From Marisa cornuarietis (Eukaryota; Mollusca; Gastropoda; Architaenioglossa; Ampullariidae), in NCBI GenBank assembly GCA_004794655.1, contig SMMW01000555.1, positions 6,295,001 through 6,359,000 of the forward strand: a stretch of 64,000 nucleotides of DNA, read 5' to 3'. Below are positions 14,185-27,090 of the stretch, in pieces (the stretch's first letter is position 1; the number at the start of each line of letters is the position of its first letter). The notes under the pieces are model-generated. The model saw only the letters and a program-made list of their open reading frames with translations, ran no database searches and was not told where the DNA came from. Both the position numbers and the translations under genes were made by a program.

Positions 14185-14767
14185 ACGAAAAGAGATACAC
14201 GCAAACACACATACTAAATACAGATGTAAAAAACAAAACAAAAAGCATTTTCAAGCCCTAGCTGCACGTGAAATTGTCGCGCCTTGCTGATTACATGACA
14301 GCTGGGGACTTGATTTCACGGATCGCTGCAGTCAGTGAACAGACAGCAGCAGGCGGTGGTAACGATTCGTGCCAGAAGTCACGAGCAGCAGAAGTACTTT
14401 GCATTATCTTTCCCTCAGCAGTTTGTCATTTCAGTGGCTCCCCTTGTCTGGAGACTGTACCGAGGCAAACAGCCAGGGGCAAAACCTTGAGAAGTTAAAA
14501 TTATCGAAAAAGGATTCCCTTTGTTGTTCTTGTAATAGTAATCCTAATCATAATCATAATAATAATCATAATAAATTTGATAAATGTTAACAATATCGAC
14601 AAAACAATCTGACATCACTTAATAACCACGAACAGAAAGAAAACAACATCATGGCTTCAGGGACAAATACTGACAGTGTCAGACATTAAGTTAGGGAATA
14701 TCAAGTTATAAATGTCAGTAATAAAGGCAAGAAAACAAACTGGCTTTCACGAATAAATATCCACAGC

Positions 14768-14784
14768 AGTGTGTGTTTTGTGTG

Positions 14785-14854
<70 letters not shown>
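14768..14854. repeat. (GT)n microsatellite
   Basis: Over 80 bp of GT with two GTTTTG interruptions at the start. Confidence 0.98.
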
Positions 14855-14859
<5 letters not shown>

Positions 14860-17462
14860 TACATCTTATAACTAATTTCCAAAGTGCAGGCTAGACTGCA
14901 AAACGTTTCTGCTCATGGACAAAGCTCTAAGGAATAATGAAGCTGTATCTGTCTGACGAACAGACGAACAAATCTACGATCTTATGCCTCTTTGTATGTC
15001 TGTCTGCATAAGCCTATTGATGCATGTATGCATGATGAATTTGCCTACAGCCTAGGCAGACGGCTTGTGCAATTTTTTTTTAGATTTAGGAAAACAGTAT
15101 TGTTGTCTTTGTTCAGTGGATCTCGCTTTTTGTGGACGCTCTGACATGGAATGCAAGCAGGCCTTTCCTTGCACCGATGTTTTACAAAACAAGTGCACAC
15201 AGAACATGTCTACTGTTTTTCTAACGCACTCTGTCGATGATCTGTGTATAAACACTATTTAAAAGACAACGACGATGACGACGAAAATCACGCTGCTGGT
15301 GATGATAGTGGTGATAATCTCATAATGACGATGATGTAGCAACTGCTATACTTCCACGCTTATGCTTATATCAACGATGTTGAATTAAATTTTTATCTTG
15401 TTCATGTTTACAACTATAAGTAAATAATTAATTTGTAAATTTAAAAAGTTTATTTTAAATAAATAAATAAATAAACAAATAGGACTAAAATGGCTAAAGA
15501 GCACAAACACGAAGCACGGGAAATGAATGACTGTCAAAGCCTGTTGGAGTGTTTTTTGCCCTCATGGTTAAAAAAATCCCATTTAAACATTAAAAGCAGG
15601 CGCACTGTTGGGTATGCATCGATCTCTTGGACGGATTGATCAGTTGGGCATGTGCTCATCTCATTTTCGTTTTACCTAGTCCCTTAAAAATTGCAAGAAC
15701 AAGAGAGCAAAAAAGAAAGTAAAAAAATACAAAACTGGCGTGCCCTGATATGGGAGAAATATAACTGCCTCCTGCTCGTAACAAGAAAAAATGGAAAAAG
15801 AAAAACTAAGAAGAAGCGGATATGGCTTTATTATCACCACGCTCGCGAAAACATCACGCCACTTAAGTCGTTTACAGGAGCATCCCTGATGCCATATCGT
15901 CAGCTTAGAGGTAGATGATGGATAGCTAAGTGCATGAGTGCATTGGGCGGCATGGGAGGGGTGAGAGAGAGAGAGAGCACTAGCGAGGGCGAGGTGGTGA
16001 GGAAGGATAGTGTAGAAAAGCTTGATTTGCTTTTCTGTTACTCTTCCCGCAATCTCGGTGGATGTGTAGTATGGTTACGTGCGTGCGTGCGTTCTCGTGT
16101 GCTTGTGTGAATGAGAGAGATTTTGTGTGACCATGTGTGACCCTGTCCTCTGTAACAAGCCCATATTTAAAATGCGATACATAAATACATACATACGTAC
16201 ATGTATATTATTTTTTTGACTGGTAGTAATTGACGAGTAGATATACTGAACCATAAGTACTGGTTGTTGGATATCGGGTGGTAGATACAATTGCTGACAA
16301 ATCTCACCACTTAGACCTGTCTTGAGCAGTGGTAAACAGGTCCTGCATGATCATAAATTTTGCAGTTAAAATCCCTTTTAAACAGAGCTGTCAAAAATAA
16401 TGTAAACATGTCTTTTCAACAGTAATCTAATACAAGACATGTCTCTGTATTCTTCGTCTCATTTTGTCTCCCTTTATTCCTGACTTTCACCCTCCAGTTG
16501 TATTTCAGCTCTCTAACGATGCTGCTCCCCAGTTTCAGTCACATTTACAGGATAATGTTTGAACAGGGAGACATATTACACCATCATGATTAGCGAGTTT
16601 CTCTCCCTCATTTGCCGCAACTGTATCACATTTTCTTCAATACCTTGGTACCCGTTTTAGTAAACTCTTTTGCGTCAATTTTTTTCTCCACAGCGTTGAT
16701 TTGAAAGAATTCAAATTATCTATTTGAGAATTAGCATCGAAGTCCTTAAGATGTTTGCTCGGAGAAGTAGAAAACAGAAATATAAGAAAAACAAAGGCAA
16801 AACAAGGCATTTAAAGGAAAGATCTTAAAGGGTTTGATGGCTTAAACACATGGAGCTTGGGCTGGTAGGGCTGTGAGAAGAGGGACAATAAGAAAAACTG
16901 CTCTACCACGCGCATCATATTTTACTTTATTTTTTTTTTTCGCCTAATAGGTTCAGAAAAAAGCGGTCGGTTTCTTTATGTAAAATCCATACCGTTTACG
17001 CCTTCCAAATCTTTTACGGTGTTCTTGGATGACAGGCACAGTGATCTTGAGAGGGGTCTGAAACCGGCAGAGAGCTCGACTGTGCACCACAAAGCTCGTC
17101 TGTCTTGATAGGAGGATGGGAGGATGGAGAGGCGAGCGCAAGGAGGAGAGCGAGAGAGAGAGGGAGTGGGAGTGCGAGGTCTTCAAGGAAGAAAAGCGGT
17201 CTCAATGGCAACAGGGTGAACCACGCATAGTTTTTTTATTTTTTTTTATTTTCTGAGTTTTGGAGAGCCTGGTGTTCGGGTGTTTGCATTCAGATGGTCA
17301 GCCTCAGCGCAAAGTGGGCGAGATCGCGAGAAAAACGGTGGAATTTTTGTTTCTAATTTGTTTTTAAGTTCGCTTCTTGTTATATTGCGCTTTTTATCTT
17401 TTGTGTCATCTTGTACCTTTTTCTTCACCTATTCTCCCTAAGTGGATCTTTCTCGCTCTTTC

Positions 17463-17550
17463 ATGAAATCTGTTTACTGTCGCTTTGGAAATCAATGTTT
17501 CTCGAATTTCTGTTGTCTGTCTTCATGGCTCCCTGTCTGTTGGTCAGTCA
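17463..17550 (+). CDS. Candidate signal-peptide first coding exon (weak)
   Basis: An ATG at 17463 opens 29 codons plus one base, ending at a good donor (TCA|GTAAGA), so the exon would end in phase 1. That is the phase exon A of the Ig gene needs. The peptide starts MKSVYC and has a Cys/Leu/Phe/Trp-rich middle (positions about 12-27) that could serve as a signal-peptide core, followed by WSV. Against it: the hydrophobic core is less Leu/Val/Ala-rich than a typical signal peptide, the following sequence is simple TC-repeat, and no promoter is visible. It lies 3.9 kb upstream of exon A. The true first exon may instead lie outside the window. Confidence 0.22.
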
Positions 17551-19643
17551 GTAAGATCTCTTTATCCTTAAATACCTCTCTCTCTCTCTCTTTCTCTCTC
17601 TCTCTTTCGCGCGCGCCCGTCTTCGTGTACAACAAGGGTGAACCTCAACGATTTGTTTTCCTTTTCGCTCCTCTGAAGTAAATGGTGCGGCTCAAAGGGG
17701 TAAACGAACTTTTTTTCCTTCTCTGCCTGAAGACGATTTTTTTTAAAGCAGTACAGGGGTTTCGGGCAGGTTTAACTTACAGTTTTTTACCTAGATGAAC
17801 TTGTATAAAATATTAGAGTGTTATTTATTTTCTTTTATGTTTATAGAAACGTTTATATCTTTTTAAAAAATTCATGTTTGTATACCTTATGTGTGTTTGT
17901 GAGTGTGTATGCGAAAGTTTGTTTGTATTGTTGTGTGTTTGTGCATGTGCGCACGTGTCTTATGGTTTAGTGATGTGTTAGAGAATCCTTCGAAAATTTA
18001 ATTTACAGCCCTTCAACTTTCAGTCTCTTTTGCTTTCTTCTTCCCTTCACCCCCCTGCCCACCTTTTCTCTCTCTCTCTCTCTCTCATTTCAGCTCTAAA
18101 CTGCCAGAAACCCAATGACTAAAACGCTCAACATCAATAAATGTTAAATCACATGTCTCCCTATTTCACAGACATCCATGATACAACACCCAAGACTATT
18201 TTAAAATAGTTACAGAAATGACATATTACACCATAGCAGGTTGATACCAGGTGCACATGTTATGCATGAGGCATTAAAAGTGATTCTTTAGATAATGTTA
18301 GATGCCTTAGTTTGACAACTAATGTTAACTGTAAATGTTTGATAACGAACAGGTGATAATATTTTACTGAGGGTCAAGAGGATACTTAGAAGTATGTGTT
18401 CCCCTCCTTCACATATATTCAACTCATTCTTAACTGGAAAAGCATGATAAAGCGTGTGACCAAGTCTGGCAAAGATATAGCCGTCATTAAACAACTCTGT
18501 GAAACGTGGACAAACATTCGTCCATATGTGTCTGGTTAATAAGAGTCTTTATCCTTCCCCCTACTCCTAGTGTCTTAATTAACGATCGCTTGTAACAAAT
18601 AGTGTTTAGGGAACAAACATGGACATCTCAGAGGACATGAAAAGGGTTGGTGTAGGCAGAGAATAAGTCCACGGAAGTCCGCAATATTGTGATTCTCTCG
18701 CGAAAAAAAAAATCCTTCTGGTCATAAAGACCTTCTGTTCTAGCTGCGATGCCACAGCTTGACAAAATGTTCTTTTCATGTCCAGTGGCTCCAGTGGTCG
18801 TAGTCTGCGTAAGTGCAAATTCGTGCATCGTTTTAATTTCTGGCTGAGCTTTAAATCGCGAAACTTGTCTTAAAGTTTGTCGACTTTGACGCCTGTCGGA
18901 GCCAACCTGCGAATTCCAGTTGGGATAAAAGCGGTTGTAGTCGAGCAAACAAAATTAATCAAGCGAAAGACACAGGTGATTGTGTTTTGTTTTTGTGCCC
19001 CGACAGAGCACACACTGCCAAGGAAAGCTAATGAGTCGTGGTTGCGGGGTGGAATGAAGTCTGTGGTTCTAAGGTCTTTTAACCGAAACGAACTTTCGAC
19101 CGCAGTTATGTTCTTTGCCACAATAGCTTTTATGTGCGACATTTATGAGTGACTCCTAGCTTCTAGCATTTTCTGTGAAGACTTGCCATGAGTTGAAGGT
19201 CTGTGTTATCTAAAGGGTATACAACTTATGAATGTTTTTACTTGCTAACAATCTGAAACGATCCTTAATGCATCATGCAGCTCTTCGCTTTAGGTCTCCA
19301 TGCTAAGCCTTTGGTGCCAAGATTACCCCAGTAGACGCCAAGAAAGGTTAGAAAGCAAGCTTGTCGTTTAGATGCTTAGTAGCATTAATGGCTGAAGAGC
19401 TGAAAATATGATATGGAAAAGTGTTGCTGTGTATCCGACGAGCTGGGAAGGCTGTGATTCAAAGAGAGCAAGAGAGAGAGAGAGAGAGATGTCGTCTAAA
19501 AGTAAACGAAATGTTTTATTGTAATCTGAAAATGTCAAGTATCTCTCGTCACATGTATTTACCTCCCCGCAAAAGAGAACACTTGCTCACAATAATGGAA
19601 ACGTACTTCAGCATTCATGAAGAAAACTTTTAGGCAAAAAGAG

Positions 19644-19646
19644 GTG

Positions 19647-19686
<40 letters not shown>

Positions 19687-19729
19687 CGTGTGTGCGTGTG
19701 TGTGTGTGTGCGTGTGTGTGTGTGTGTGT
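19644..19729. repeat. (GT)n microsatellite with GCGT interruptions
   Basis: An imperfect GT tract of about 86 bp. Confidence 0.97.
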
Positions 19730-20342
19730 AGGTTAGATATGGGTCTGCACATGTCTTATTTTTGGCTATTTGTTGTCTTTTTTGAAAAGAATTTTTTCCT
19801 CTCATAGAAAACAGGTTTTTTAATTTATTACTCACCTGTTTGATATTCTCATTCTTGACGCTAAGAGCGCCTGGCGAAAACCTTAACTTTTGTCTCTGTG
19901 CTTTGACGGTGGTTTTTGGCAGACAAACTCAGCCCCCTCTCTCCCGCGTCTTCACATATTTCTCACCCTCACTCAACCCTCCGCCCCTACCCGCACCCCC
20001 TTCATCTCAAAAGTGACACCCGGATCTTGTTCATGTGGCATTGCTTATATAGGATTCCAGCAAGTATGGAATGCTTTCGAGCACAAGAGAATGGGAGAAG
20101 AACGAACCTTATCACTGGCAGCAACCGTGCGACCTCGTTCGAGAAGTTTGGCCTCTCCAAGGATCATCAGCTGCTGGCAGTGGTTGTCGTAACAAAGTGC
20201 TAGACATGTCATGACACCCTGAGAACCTCCAGTTATCCGATGTTAAGACAGAGGTTAATTAAAATCAATATCTTAGTGAATGAGTAAGCAAGTGAGGGTA
20301 GGAGGTATGATATCGTTGTAGCTACGTTAAGCGTTTTTTCAG

Positions 20343-20357
20343 ACCTCAGTCAGAAAG
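20343..20357 (+). CDS. Candidate 15-nt microexon (DLSQK-like)
   Basis: Fifteen bases are bounded by an acceptor (GTTTTTTCAG) and a strong donor (AAAG|GTAAGC). In phase 1 they would add five residues (x-LSQK) directly before exon A, leaving one G that completes a Glu codon there. Splice-site quality and phase fit the gene, which has two better-supported microexons downstream. The size is so small that chance is a serious alternative. Confidence 0.2.
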
Positions 20358-21432
20358 GTAAGCATTTACCAAGTTATCCACTTCTACACAAAGTCTTTCG
20401 AAAGCTTCGTCAATAGAAACATACAGTTGCCACATTGACACTCATTGTTACTGTTTGTAGCCTTATCCTTTGTCACGCCAGTCTCCTCCGATTCCCTCAA
20501 AATTGCATGACTGTGCTAGGAATGGAAGTGTCACGGAACTTTGTCCGAAACCAGAATGTCAGAAGTCTAACGACCGTAAGTAGGAGACGGACAAATCACA
20601 AAATCAACACTAAGTCTAAGTGACGGCATTCAACAACAAAACATGTCGACCACTGTGACATCCACCCAAAACTGTTTTGGAAGTGTTTTAAAAGTCAATA
20701 ATTGTTTAAGCCCAAGTCAATGAGCACAAAAGGTTTGTTTCCTATCATTTAACCCCGCCCTACTAACTGACTGGAGTGTACCTATAAGCCAACGCCAGTC
20801 ATGCTTTAATTGTTTTATAGACATTACATGTTGTAGAACTGCAGGAACTGTAGAACTGCAGCACAGAAACAGATGCGAATCCTAAAGGTCTATTGTGCGT
20901 ACAGATGATGTACATGTAAAACTGACTTTCACTACTTTTAAAGGTTAGAATATTTATTAAATCTTCAAGTCGTTTTACTTCCTTTCAGCAAAATTGTTTT
21001 GTGTGTTTGTTACCTCTGTAATATAATTTGCTGTTTCATTATCCATACTCTTTATAAGAATGACCTAATAATTAAAGTTTCTGGATGTTGGTTTCAGCTA
21101 GCCTAACAAAACGCTCTGAAAAAAACTGCATATGTTGAGAACAAACTATCAGAGTAAAAAATGTGTGTATCAATATTTATAGTAAATCCCAGCTGGCTTG
21201 GCTCACGAAACCGAACGATAATTTTATCAGGATGCAGGTCTGTGACAACTAGGTGCAATGGTCAGTTAGAAAGCCCGCCACTTAAAGACCTCAAACTTCA
21301 ACTTCCAAACTAAAGAAAATAAAGAAAACTCAGTACTGGTTAAAAAAAAAAAACTTTAATAGTCTGCATCTTAGAGTGCAAGGGACTCTATTCTGTTTGG
21401 ATGGTTACGCCCCCCTTGTTGGCTGATTTCAG

Positions 21433-21569
21433 AGCTCAAGAGTGTCGTTACGTCCACCACGATTATCCCCATCGACCCTGTGTTTCTGCCGACCGCCAAC
21501 AACATCACAGTGCGCGAGGGAGGCAAGGCTGAGCTGCCGTGCAGCGTTCAGTACCTCAGCACCAAAAAG
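21433..21569 (+). CDS. Dpr/zig-8-like Ig protein, exon A (N-terminal half of Ig domain 1)
   Basis: The acceptor is TGATTTCAG|AG and the donor AAAAAG|GTCGGT. The exon is entered in phase 1 (two bases complete a split codon) and then gives 45 codons, leaving in phase 0. The peptide has a Thr/Ile-rich lead (TSTTIIPIDP), then the start of a V-type Ig fold: strand A (FLPTANN), A' (ITVREGG), and strand B with the first domain cysteine (ELPC, codon 21540-21542), ending YLSTKK. NIT is a possible N-glycosylation site. It reads straight on into exon B, whose first residues VAWRR are the expected strand C with the core tryptophan. Upstream, the signal peptide is missing from this exon. Members of the family (Dpr, zig-8, lachesin, DIP, IgLON) are neuronal surface receptors. 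A single V-set fold split by a phase-0 intron is seen here; the role is inferred. Confidence 0.88.
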
Positions 21570-23169
21570 GTCGGTATACCCGGTGTAACTGTCTGAAGAT
21601 TGTCTTGTCAGCAAAACCTTTAGGCAGATCTTCGTGCATGATAGTTGAAATAATCGAAGACGAGGATATGCATGAACCTCTTACCCATTTGCTGTTGTTG
21701 ATGAGTACCATGCAAGGTATTTGTTTTCTAAGATATATTTGTTTCATCGTTTCTTGTAAGCTTCGAGCATTAATTAAGTAAATCGAGTAACCCTCTCTTT
21801 GATGGACAGGAAGAGGCGTTATAGAATTCATTAATTTTGATGTTAAAGGAAGCAGGTTATGTTCAAGTTCTCAAAAACGTTTTTCTGAAGCCTTCTCAAC
21901 ATTTAAGTCGTATGTGTATATACTTCCCCATACATACATGGCTATTGCCACAGCTCCAAGTACGCAAGTGTACTCTCTAAATTCGTCCTCTCCATCACTC
22001 TCCTATTGGTTTTATTGCTCGCATTCACGCGCAGACACGCGCACATACATCCACACACACGTATAGACACTGGGCTTGTCATATATCTCTTTATTAATCC
22101 TCTTTTACATTATTCCCCTTACATTTCCTCTCAGCAATAGAATCTTGTTTGTGCCGACTTCTGTCTACGACTAGCTGGTTGTTAAGTTGGGCTGTCATCT
22201 GGGTTCTGTCATACAAAATTCCCAGTACGATCTCCAACTTCCGGAGGAACAACTGCTTCTCCTAGAGTAATCTCTCTTTTATGTCCCTTGCTGAGAAGTT
22301 GCAGACCAAACAGTTCCTGTCATCTGCCCGCACCGACATGGCGTTTTTCATCATTTCGTGGTAGTGCTCTCACATTTTCCAATTCCGACATCAGTGCGGC
22401 AACGCATAAGATTTTTTTCCCCACATTTTTTGCCCCCCCCCCCAAAAACAAAAAAAAAAACAACCTGAAGCAGTCTAAATGTTATTTCTTGCTGATTAAG
22501 CGGAATCAGTGAATAGGTTTGGGAAAGGAATGGTAGCTTCCCCTCGGCATTTGAAATATGATGCTGCAATATTATGTGTCTCGTGAAACGGCTCCATAAC
22601 AGTTTAACGTATTGCTGTTAATACTAAAAGCTTGTTTGTTTGTTTGCCATTTTCTTCTTCTGCTGTTTTGTGTTTCATACTTTTCTTTCCTTCTTCCCCT
22701 AGTGTATTGTGTTCCTAGCCTGAACAGATCAGGGTGGTACGCATCCTGACATCTGTTGCGACGTAGTACGAGGAATGCTTGCAATTACCTGGTGTATGCA
22801 GAGCAAAGGTCGCATTAGAGGATGAACTCTTATCAACATTAAACAGATCAAAAGACACCAAAGAGCGGAACTAAGTATGCGCATCAGAAATATGCATGAG
22901 AATGAGTAACAGAGTTAGCAAACACCACACCAAGATATCACAATATTGTGGAAAGAGCGTGAAAGAATTAATCAACGAAAAGAGAAAGAAAGATGGAAAG
23001 AAAGACAAAGGAAAGAAAGAAAAATGAAAGAGAGAGAAAAAAATAGAAAAAAAATAATGCAATTTTTAGGAAACAATAAACAACGAACAAGCGGTTTTTT
23101 ATGTTTAATTATGGGATTATTCTCAAAATTCATTGTCAGGAGGAAAGAAATGTGAGCGGGTGAGTGTAA

Positions 23170-23183
23170 GTGTGCGTGCGTGC

Positions 23184-23209
<26 letters not shown>
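23170..23209. repeat. (GT)n microsatellite
   Basis: GCGT units followed by pure GT. Confidence 0.96.
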
Positions 23210-23214
<5 letters not shown>

Positions 23215-23814
23215 TTATTCTTTTGATCCTCAATAACGGTTAGAGATATTTTCTCGTAAGCTCATTACTTCTGTGAGGGGAGTAGAAAGAATCTGGGTGA
23301 TATATTTATCAGTAAAAGTACCCGGAGCTGTTTTTGGTCATTGTTCCTCTCGCCACCGCTTGTGGATCGTAGTCAAAGCAGTAAATAGTACATTGGGGTT
23401 TTCGTTAAATGTTTGTTTACTATTGCGTTGCGTCTACCAGATGCCGTTAGAAAAAAAGACTAAACAGCACAGAGTTTGGTAAGCAAAGCGAAGATACTAA
23501 ATAACATCCGATAACTCGTGTAGCTTGTAGCTGTACAGGACTGGAATAGAGTACTGCTGTACTTGTCGACGAATAATTAAATTGCCAAATACGCTACGGT
23601 AATTAACGTGAATATATACTGAATATATATTTTCTTTCTCCAAAATCAGTCAGAGATCATATAAAAAGCACACAGAAAACGCCCATATACGTGGAAGCAC
23701 GCCTATAAAATATGCAAAACATTTAGTATTTTCCTGGAAGAAAATGCAAAAAAAAAAAAAATGAAATAAAAACATACAGTGAGATAGGCATATCGAAAGG
23801 TATGTAGGTCTGTG

Positions 23815-24165
23815 GGAAGCAGACAGAAAAATGTAGACAGGTAGACTATTAGACAATGCGAGATATCTCAGATAGACAATTGCACAAAATAGTATACAGC
23901 AGACAGGTAGACAATTAAACAAAGCATATAGCAGGCAGTTTAAAAAGTGGGGGAAATGTAAAAGAAATGCAACAGGTTGATAAACAAACAAATAATTTAG
24001 ACATTTAGAGTTGCCTGATAAACAATTAGATAAAACGGCATACAGAAGGCAGATAAACAGCTAAAATATTTTGTCAAACACAATATAGCAAGCGGGTAGA
24101 CAATTAGACAAACAAAACGACATATAGCTGACAGGTAGACAGAAGCAAACAACAATATGGCGAGT
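23815..24165. repeat. Degenerate array of GACAGGTAGACAATTAGACAA-type units
   Basis: Variants of CAGGTAGACAATTAGACAA and CATATAGCAGACAG recur about six to eight times at irregular spacing of roughly 40-60 bp, with A-rich filler. Confidence 0.75.
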
Positions 24166-24774
24166 GGATGCTAATTGTAGACAACAAAGTGTTACACAGA
24201 GGTCTTCCAAAACATTGCCAGAACCGCTTATTTTTTTAAAGCGTGACTCCCCGATGCACCTGGAACCAACCCAACTCGACTGTTGCCCTCCGCCTCTCTC
24301 CTCCCATCCCGACCCCCTCAGCTGACTTGCGAATCAGGTGTGAACAGTTAACATTAATTAGAAGTCAGCGAAAGGTTCCGCGAGGGACCCAAGCACTCCC
24401 GGTTGCCGAGGCAGGGAGAGGGTAGCTCATGCAATTAGAGATTTAATGAGCGGTACTTAAAGACACGCATCGCAACTTACAGTTTGTACTGGGCTGCTGA
24501 CGTGTTCACCCGCCTCGCCTACGTGTCTTGTCGCCCTCCTCACGTTAGCTGCAGCCTCCATCTCACGTGTCTTTGACTGGAAGCACGTGCTGCGGCACAA
24601 ATCGATTCCGATCAAATTAACCCCAGCTTTTCCCTTTGTGCCCGGCGTGACGCACTCTTAATAAAGCGGGTGAAATTGAGTAAGGAGTAAGCAGGACAGA
24701 GAACTTGCAGTTGAAACCAGCAGGTGTGAAGCACTTTCCCTGAGTTCAGTAGGTGAGAGAGTCTCAGTGCATGT

Positions 24775-24832
24775 GTTTGTGTGCGTGTGTGTGTGTGCGC
24801 GCGCGAGTATATATATATATAGAGAGAGAGAG
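24775..24832. repeat. Compound GT / GC / TA / GA microsatellite
   Basis: GTGT, then GCGCGC, then TATATA, then GAGAGA, in direct succession. Confidence 0.95.
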
Positions 24833-26990
24833 TTGTGTAAAACAGAGAGAGAAATAAATATTTTTAATGAATATTTAGTGTTGATTCATATGCCTTTCCA
24901 CTTGAGAGAAAGATCTTTATAGAAAATAAAAAGACAAAGAAAGAGAGAACGATTGGTACAGAGAGAGAGAGATTTACAATAACCCAAGTAAAAAGACATA
25001 CGGATGCAGAATATTTCTGCTTATGAGCTGAGAACTTTGAAATTCTAATAGGGTGAGTCATTTAGTAAAACATTGACCAGTTTGTGCTCCGGACTTTTAC
25101 TGTTTCCTGTTTATAATAATACCAATCGTCGAAGGAAAGCTTAAAAGGAAACGCGATAAAAATATTAATTGTGCAGAAGAAGAAGTTTATCTTAGTAGTT
25201 TGAATAACACAACACACTTGGTATACTTTGTTCTTGTCATACGCTTTTGAAAACATGAATAGTCAAAGAAGAAGGATCTATTTCAAAGGAAAGAAGAAGA
25301 TGAACTCACTATTACAGTGTATTACACTGAAATGAGTTTTTAACAAATACATTCGTGGCCATTATTACTTACAGCATAAGAAGACATACTTCTAGTAAGA
25401 ATACAGTTTATAGTATTAAAGATAAAATGACGATCCAGTGAAATATTTGGTTCCCCATGTCTAGCGCAAGACATATGAGAGGCAAATCCAAACCCCTACT
25501 TCCGCTACCATTATCTCCCCTGAAAAGCTGCTAGATGCCTTTAAGGGTGGGGGAGAATACCGAATATTTGTGAAAATTTGTAAGTTACTCACTTTCAAAA
25601 TAATGTAGAGGCATTTTAATAGTGAAGGCAATAACAATGCAAAGAGTTTCTCAGAATACAGGCAGCCATTAACAGAAAGGCAACACAGCTGTCTTTATAT
25701 TAGCACAAGAACGCAGTAGTTCAGGTGACAAAAGTATCGTTAAAAGTCAATCTTGTCCCCAAATCTTATAAAAGTCTTACAAAATCAACACACGCAAGGA
25801 GTTGACATAAGGTAAAGGCAGACAACTGGTCCCTCAGCCATGAGTGGTTCAACATGCCTAAGGCACGGGGCATGCAAGGCAGAAGGAGACCTGCTGATAG
25901 GCACCTATCTGCCGTATGAGAAGGATATAATAATTTATATTTCTCAGTTAGGGCGAATCTTGAACTGGCAACCCCGTGGTAGCATGCAGTGCAGGCTTTG
26001 GGGCTTCACTCAATGTATCAGATCAGAATAATCATAAAGCAATAACGTTGTCGCAAATCTTTCTTGCAGAATGTCTGCCTGAAAAGTAAGAAAGCATCCA
26101 TCTTTTGCTTGTAAAACACAAAACTTCACGTGCATGAGCTGCTTGCAGAACGAGGGGCAGGGGTTGTGCGAGGGGAGGAGGACGGGAGCTGATGGATTGA
26201 AAGCATTGCTACAGTCTTTATGACACGGCAACCCCTCCCGTGGCTTGGACCAGGCATCCCGTACAAAATGGCACAATGGATCACCATGCACACAGTTGGT
26301 GGCATGATGTAAACACATGTGATGATCCGGCCTTGTCAGAAAGAGGGGGACATATACGTCTGCACTTCGCTTTTATCGAAGATGAGTATCTTGCCCCGTT
26401 TCCAGGTGAGCAGGTACACACGGAGGAAGCCAGCACTCTCTAACCATTGTTGCAGGAGAGTGGCAGCAAGTTCTCGTCTCTTGTTTCTTAATTCAAGGGA
26501 ATAGTGAGGACAGATGCATCACGCACAACAACGGCACTGCGAAGAATATGTAGCGAAAGTGAACATCTTTTGAGATACGTGACTCATTCTCCCCTTATCT
26601 CCACCATCTCTCATCATCGTGAATTTGTTACACGTGTTCAGCAAACCGTGGTTTGCATGCATGTGTCTTCTTGCGACACACGTGTGTCTGTTATTCGCCT
26701 GTTCCTGCTTAAAAGTCTTGTGCGAGATATGAAACTAAAACAAAGACTCGGATATGAAAGTAAATGGATTCGACATGATGATGGCTCCCTTTTCTCGAGT
26801 GTTAGTTTTTCTTCTGTATGAATGATGTACCCATATCCTCTTTTGTTTAGCTGCTCAAAATAACAAAAGAAGGAAATAAAAGTTAAAAAAATAGCAAGTT
26901 ATCTGCCACAAAATAATAGGAAATTAATTTACTTACGTTTGGTAAAAATCTCTCTGCGGGTATCACATCATAGAAACTCTAATTCTTTCT

Positions 26991-26991
26991 G

Positions 26992-27024
<33 letters not shown>

Positions 27025-27090
27025 ACTGCATGCGTTCGTGTATGTGTGTGTGTGTGTCTGTGAGAGAGAGAGTGAAAGAGAGAGAGAGAA
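26991..27090. repeat. Compound (GT)n / (GA)n tract
   Basis: Two GT blocks followed by GA blocks. Confidence 0.96.

Larger units (their letters stand above)
14855..21432. other. Non-coding sequence upstream of exon A
   Basis: Probably intron 1 or the 5' flank of the Ig gene. Apart from the two weak exon candidates (17463 and 20343) it holds TC tracts (17576-17608; about 18066-18087) and a GT tract (19644-19729). Confidence 0.55.

Noticed and set aside
20435..20575. Frame with a hydrophobic start ending at ACC|GTAAGT
   Set aside because: No ATG before the hydrophobic part and it ends in phase 0, which does not fit exon A.
25800..26030. Possible SINE (moderate GC, AGTTCAAGATTC box on the minus strand)
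   Set aside because: No matching A box at the right spacing, no direct repeats and no second copy seen in the window.
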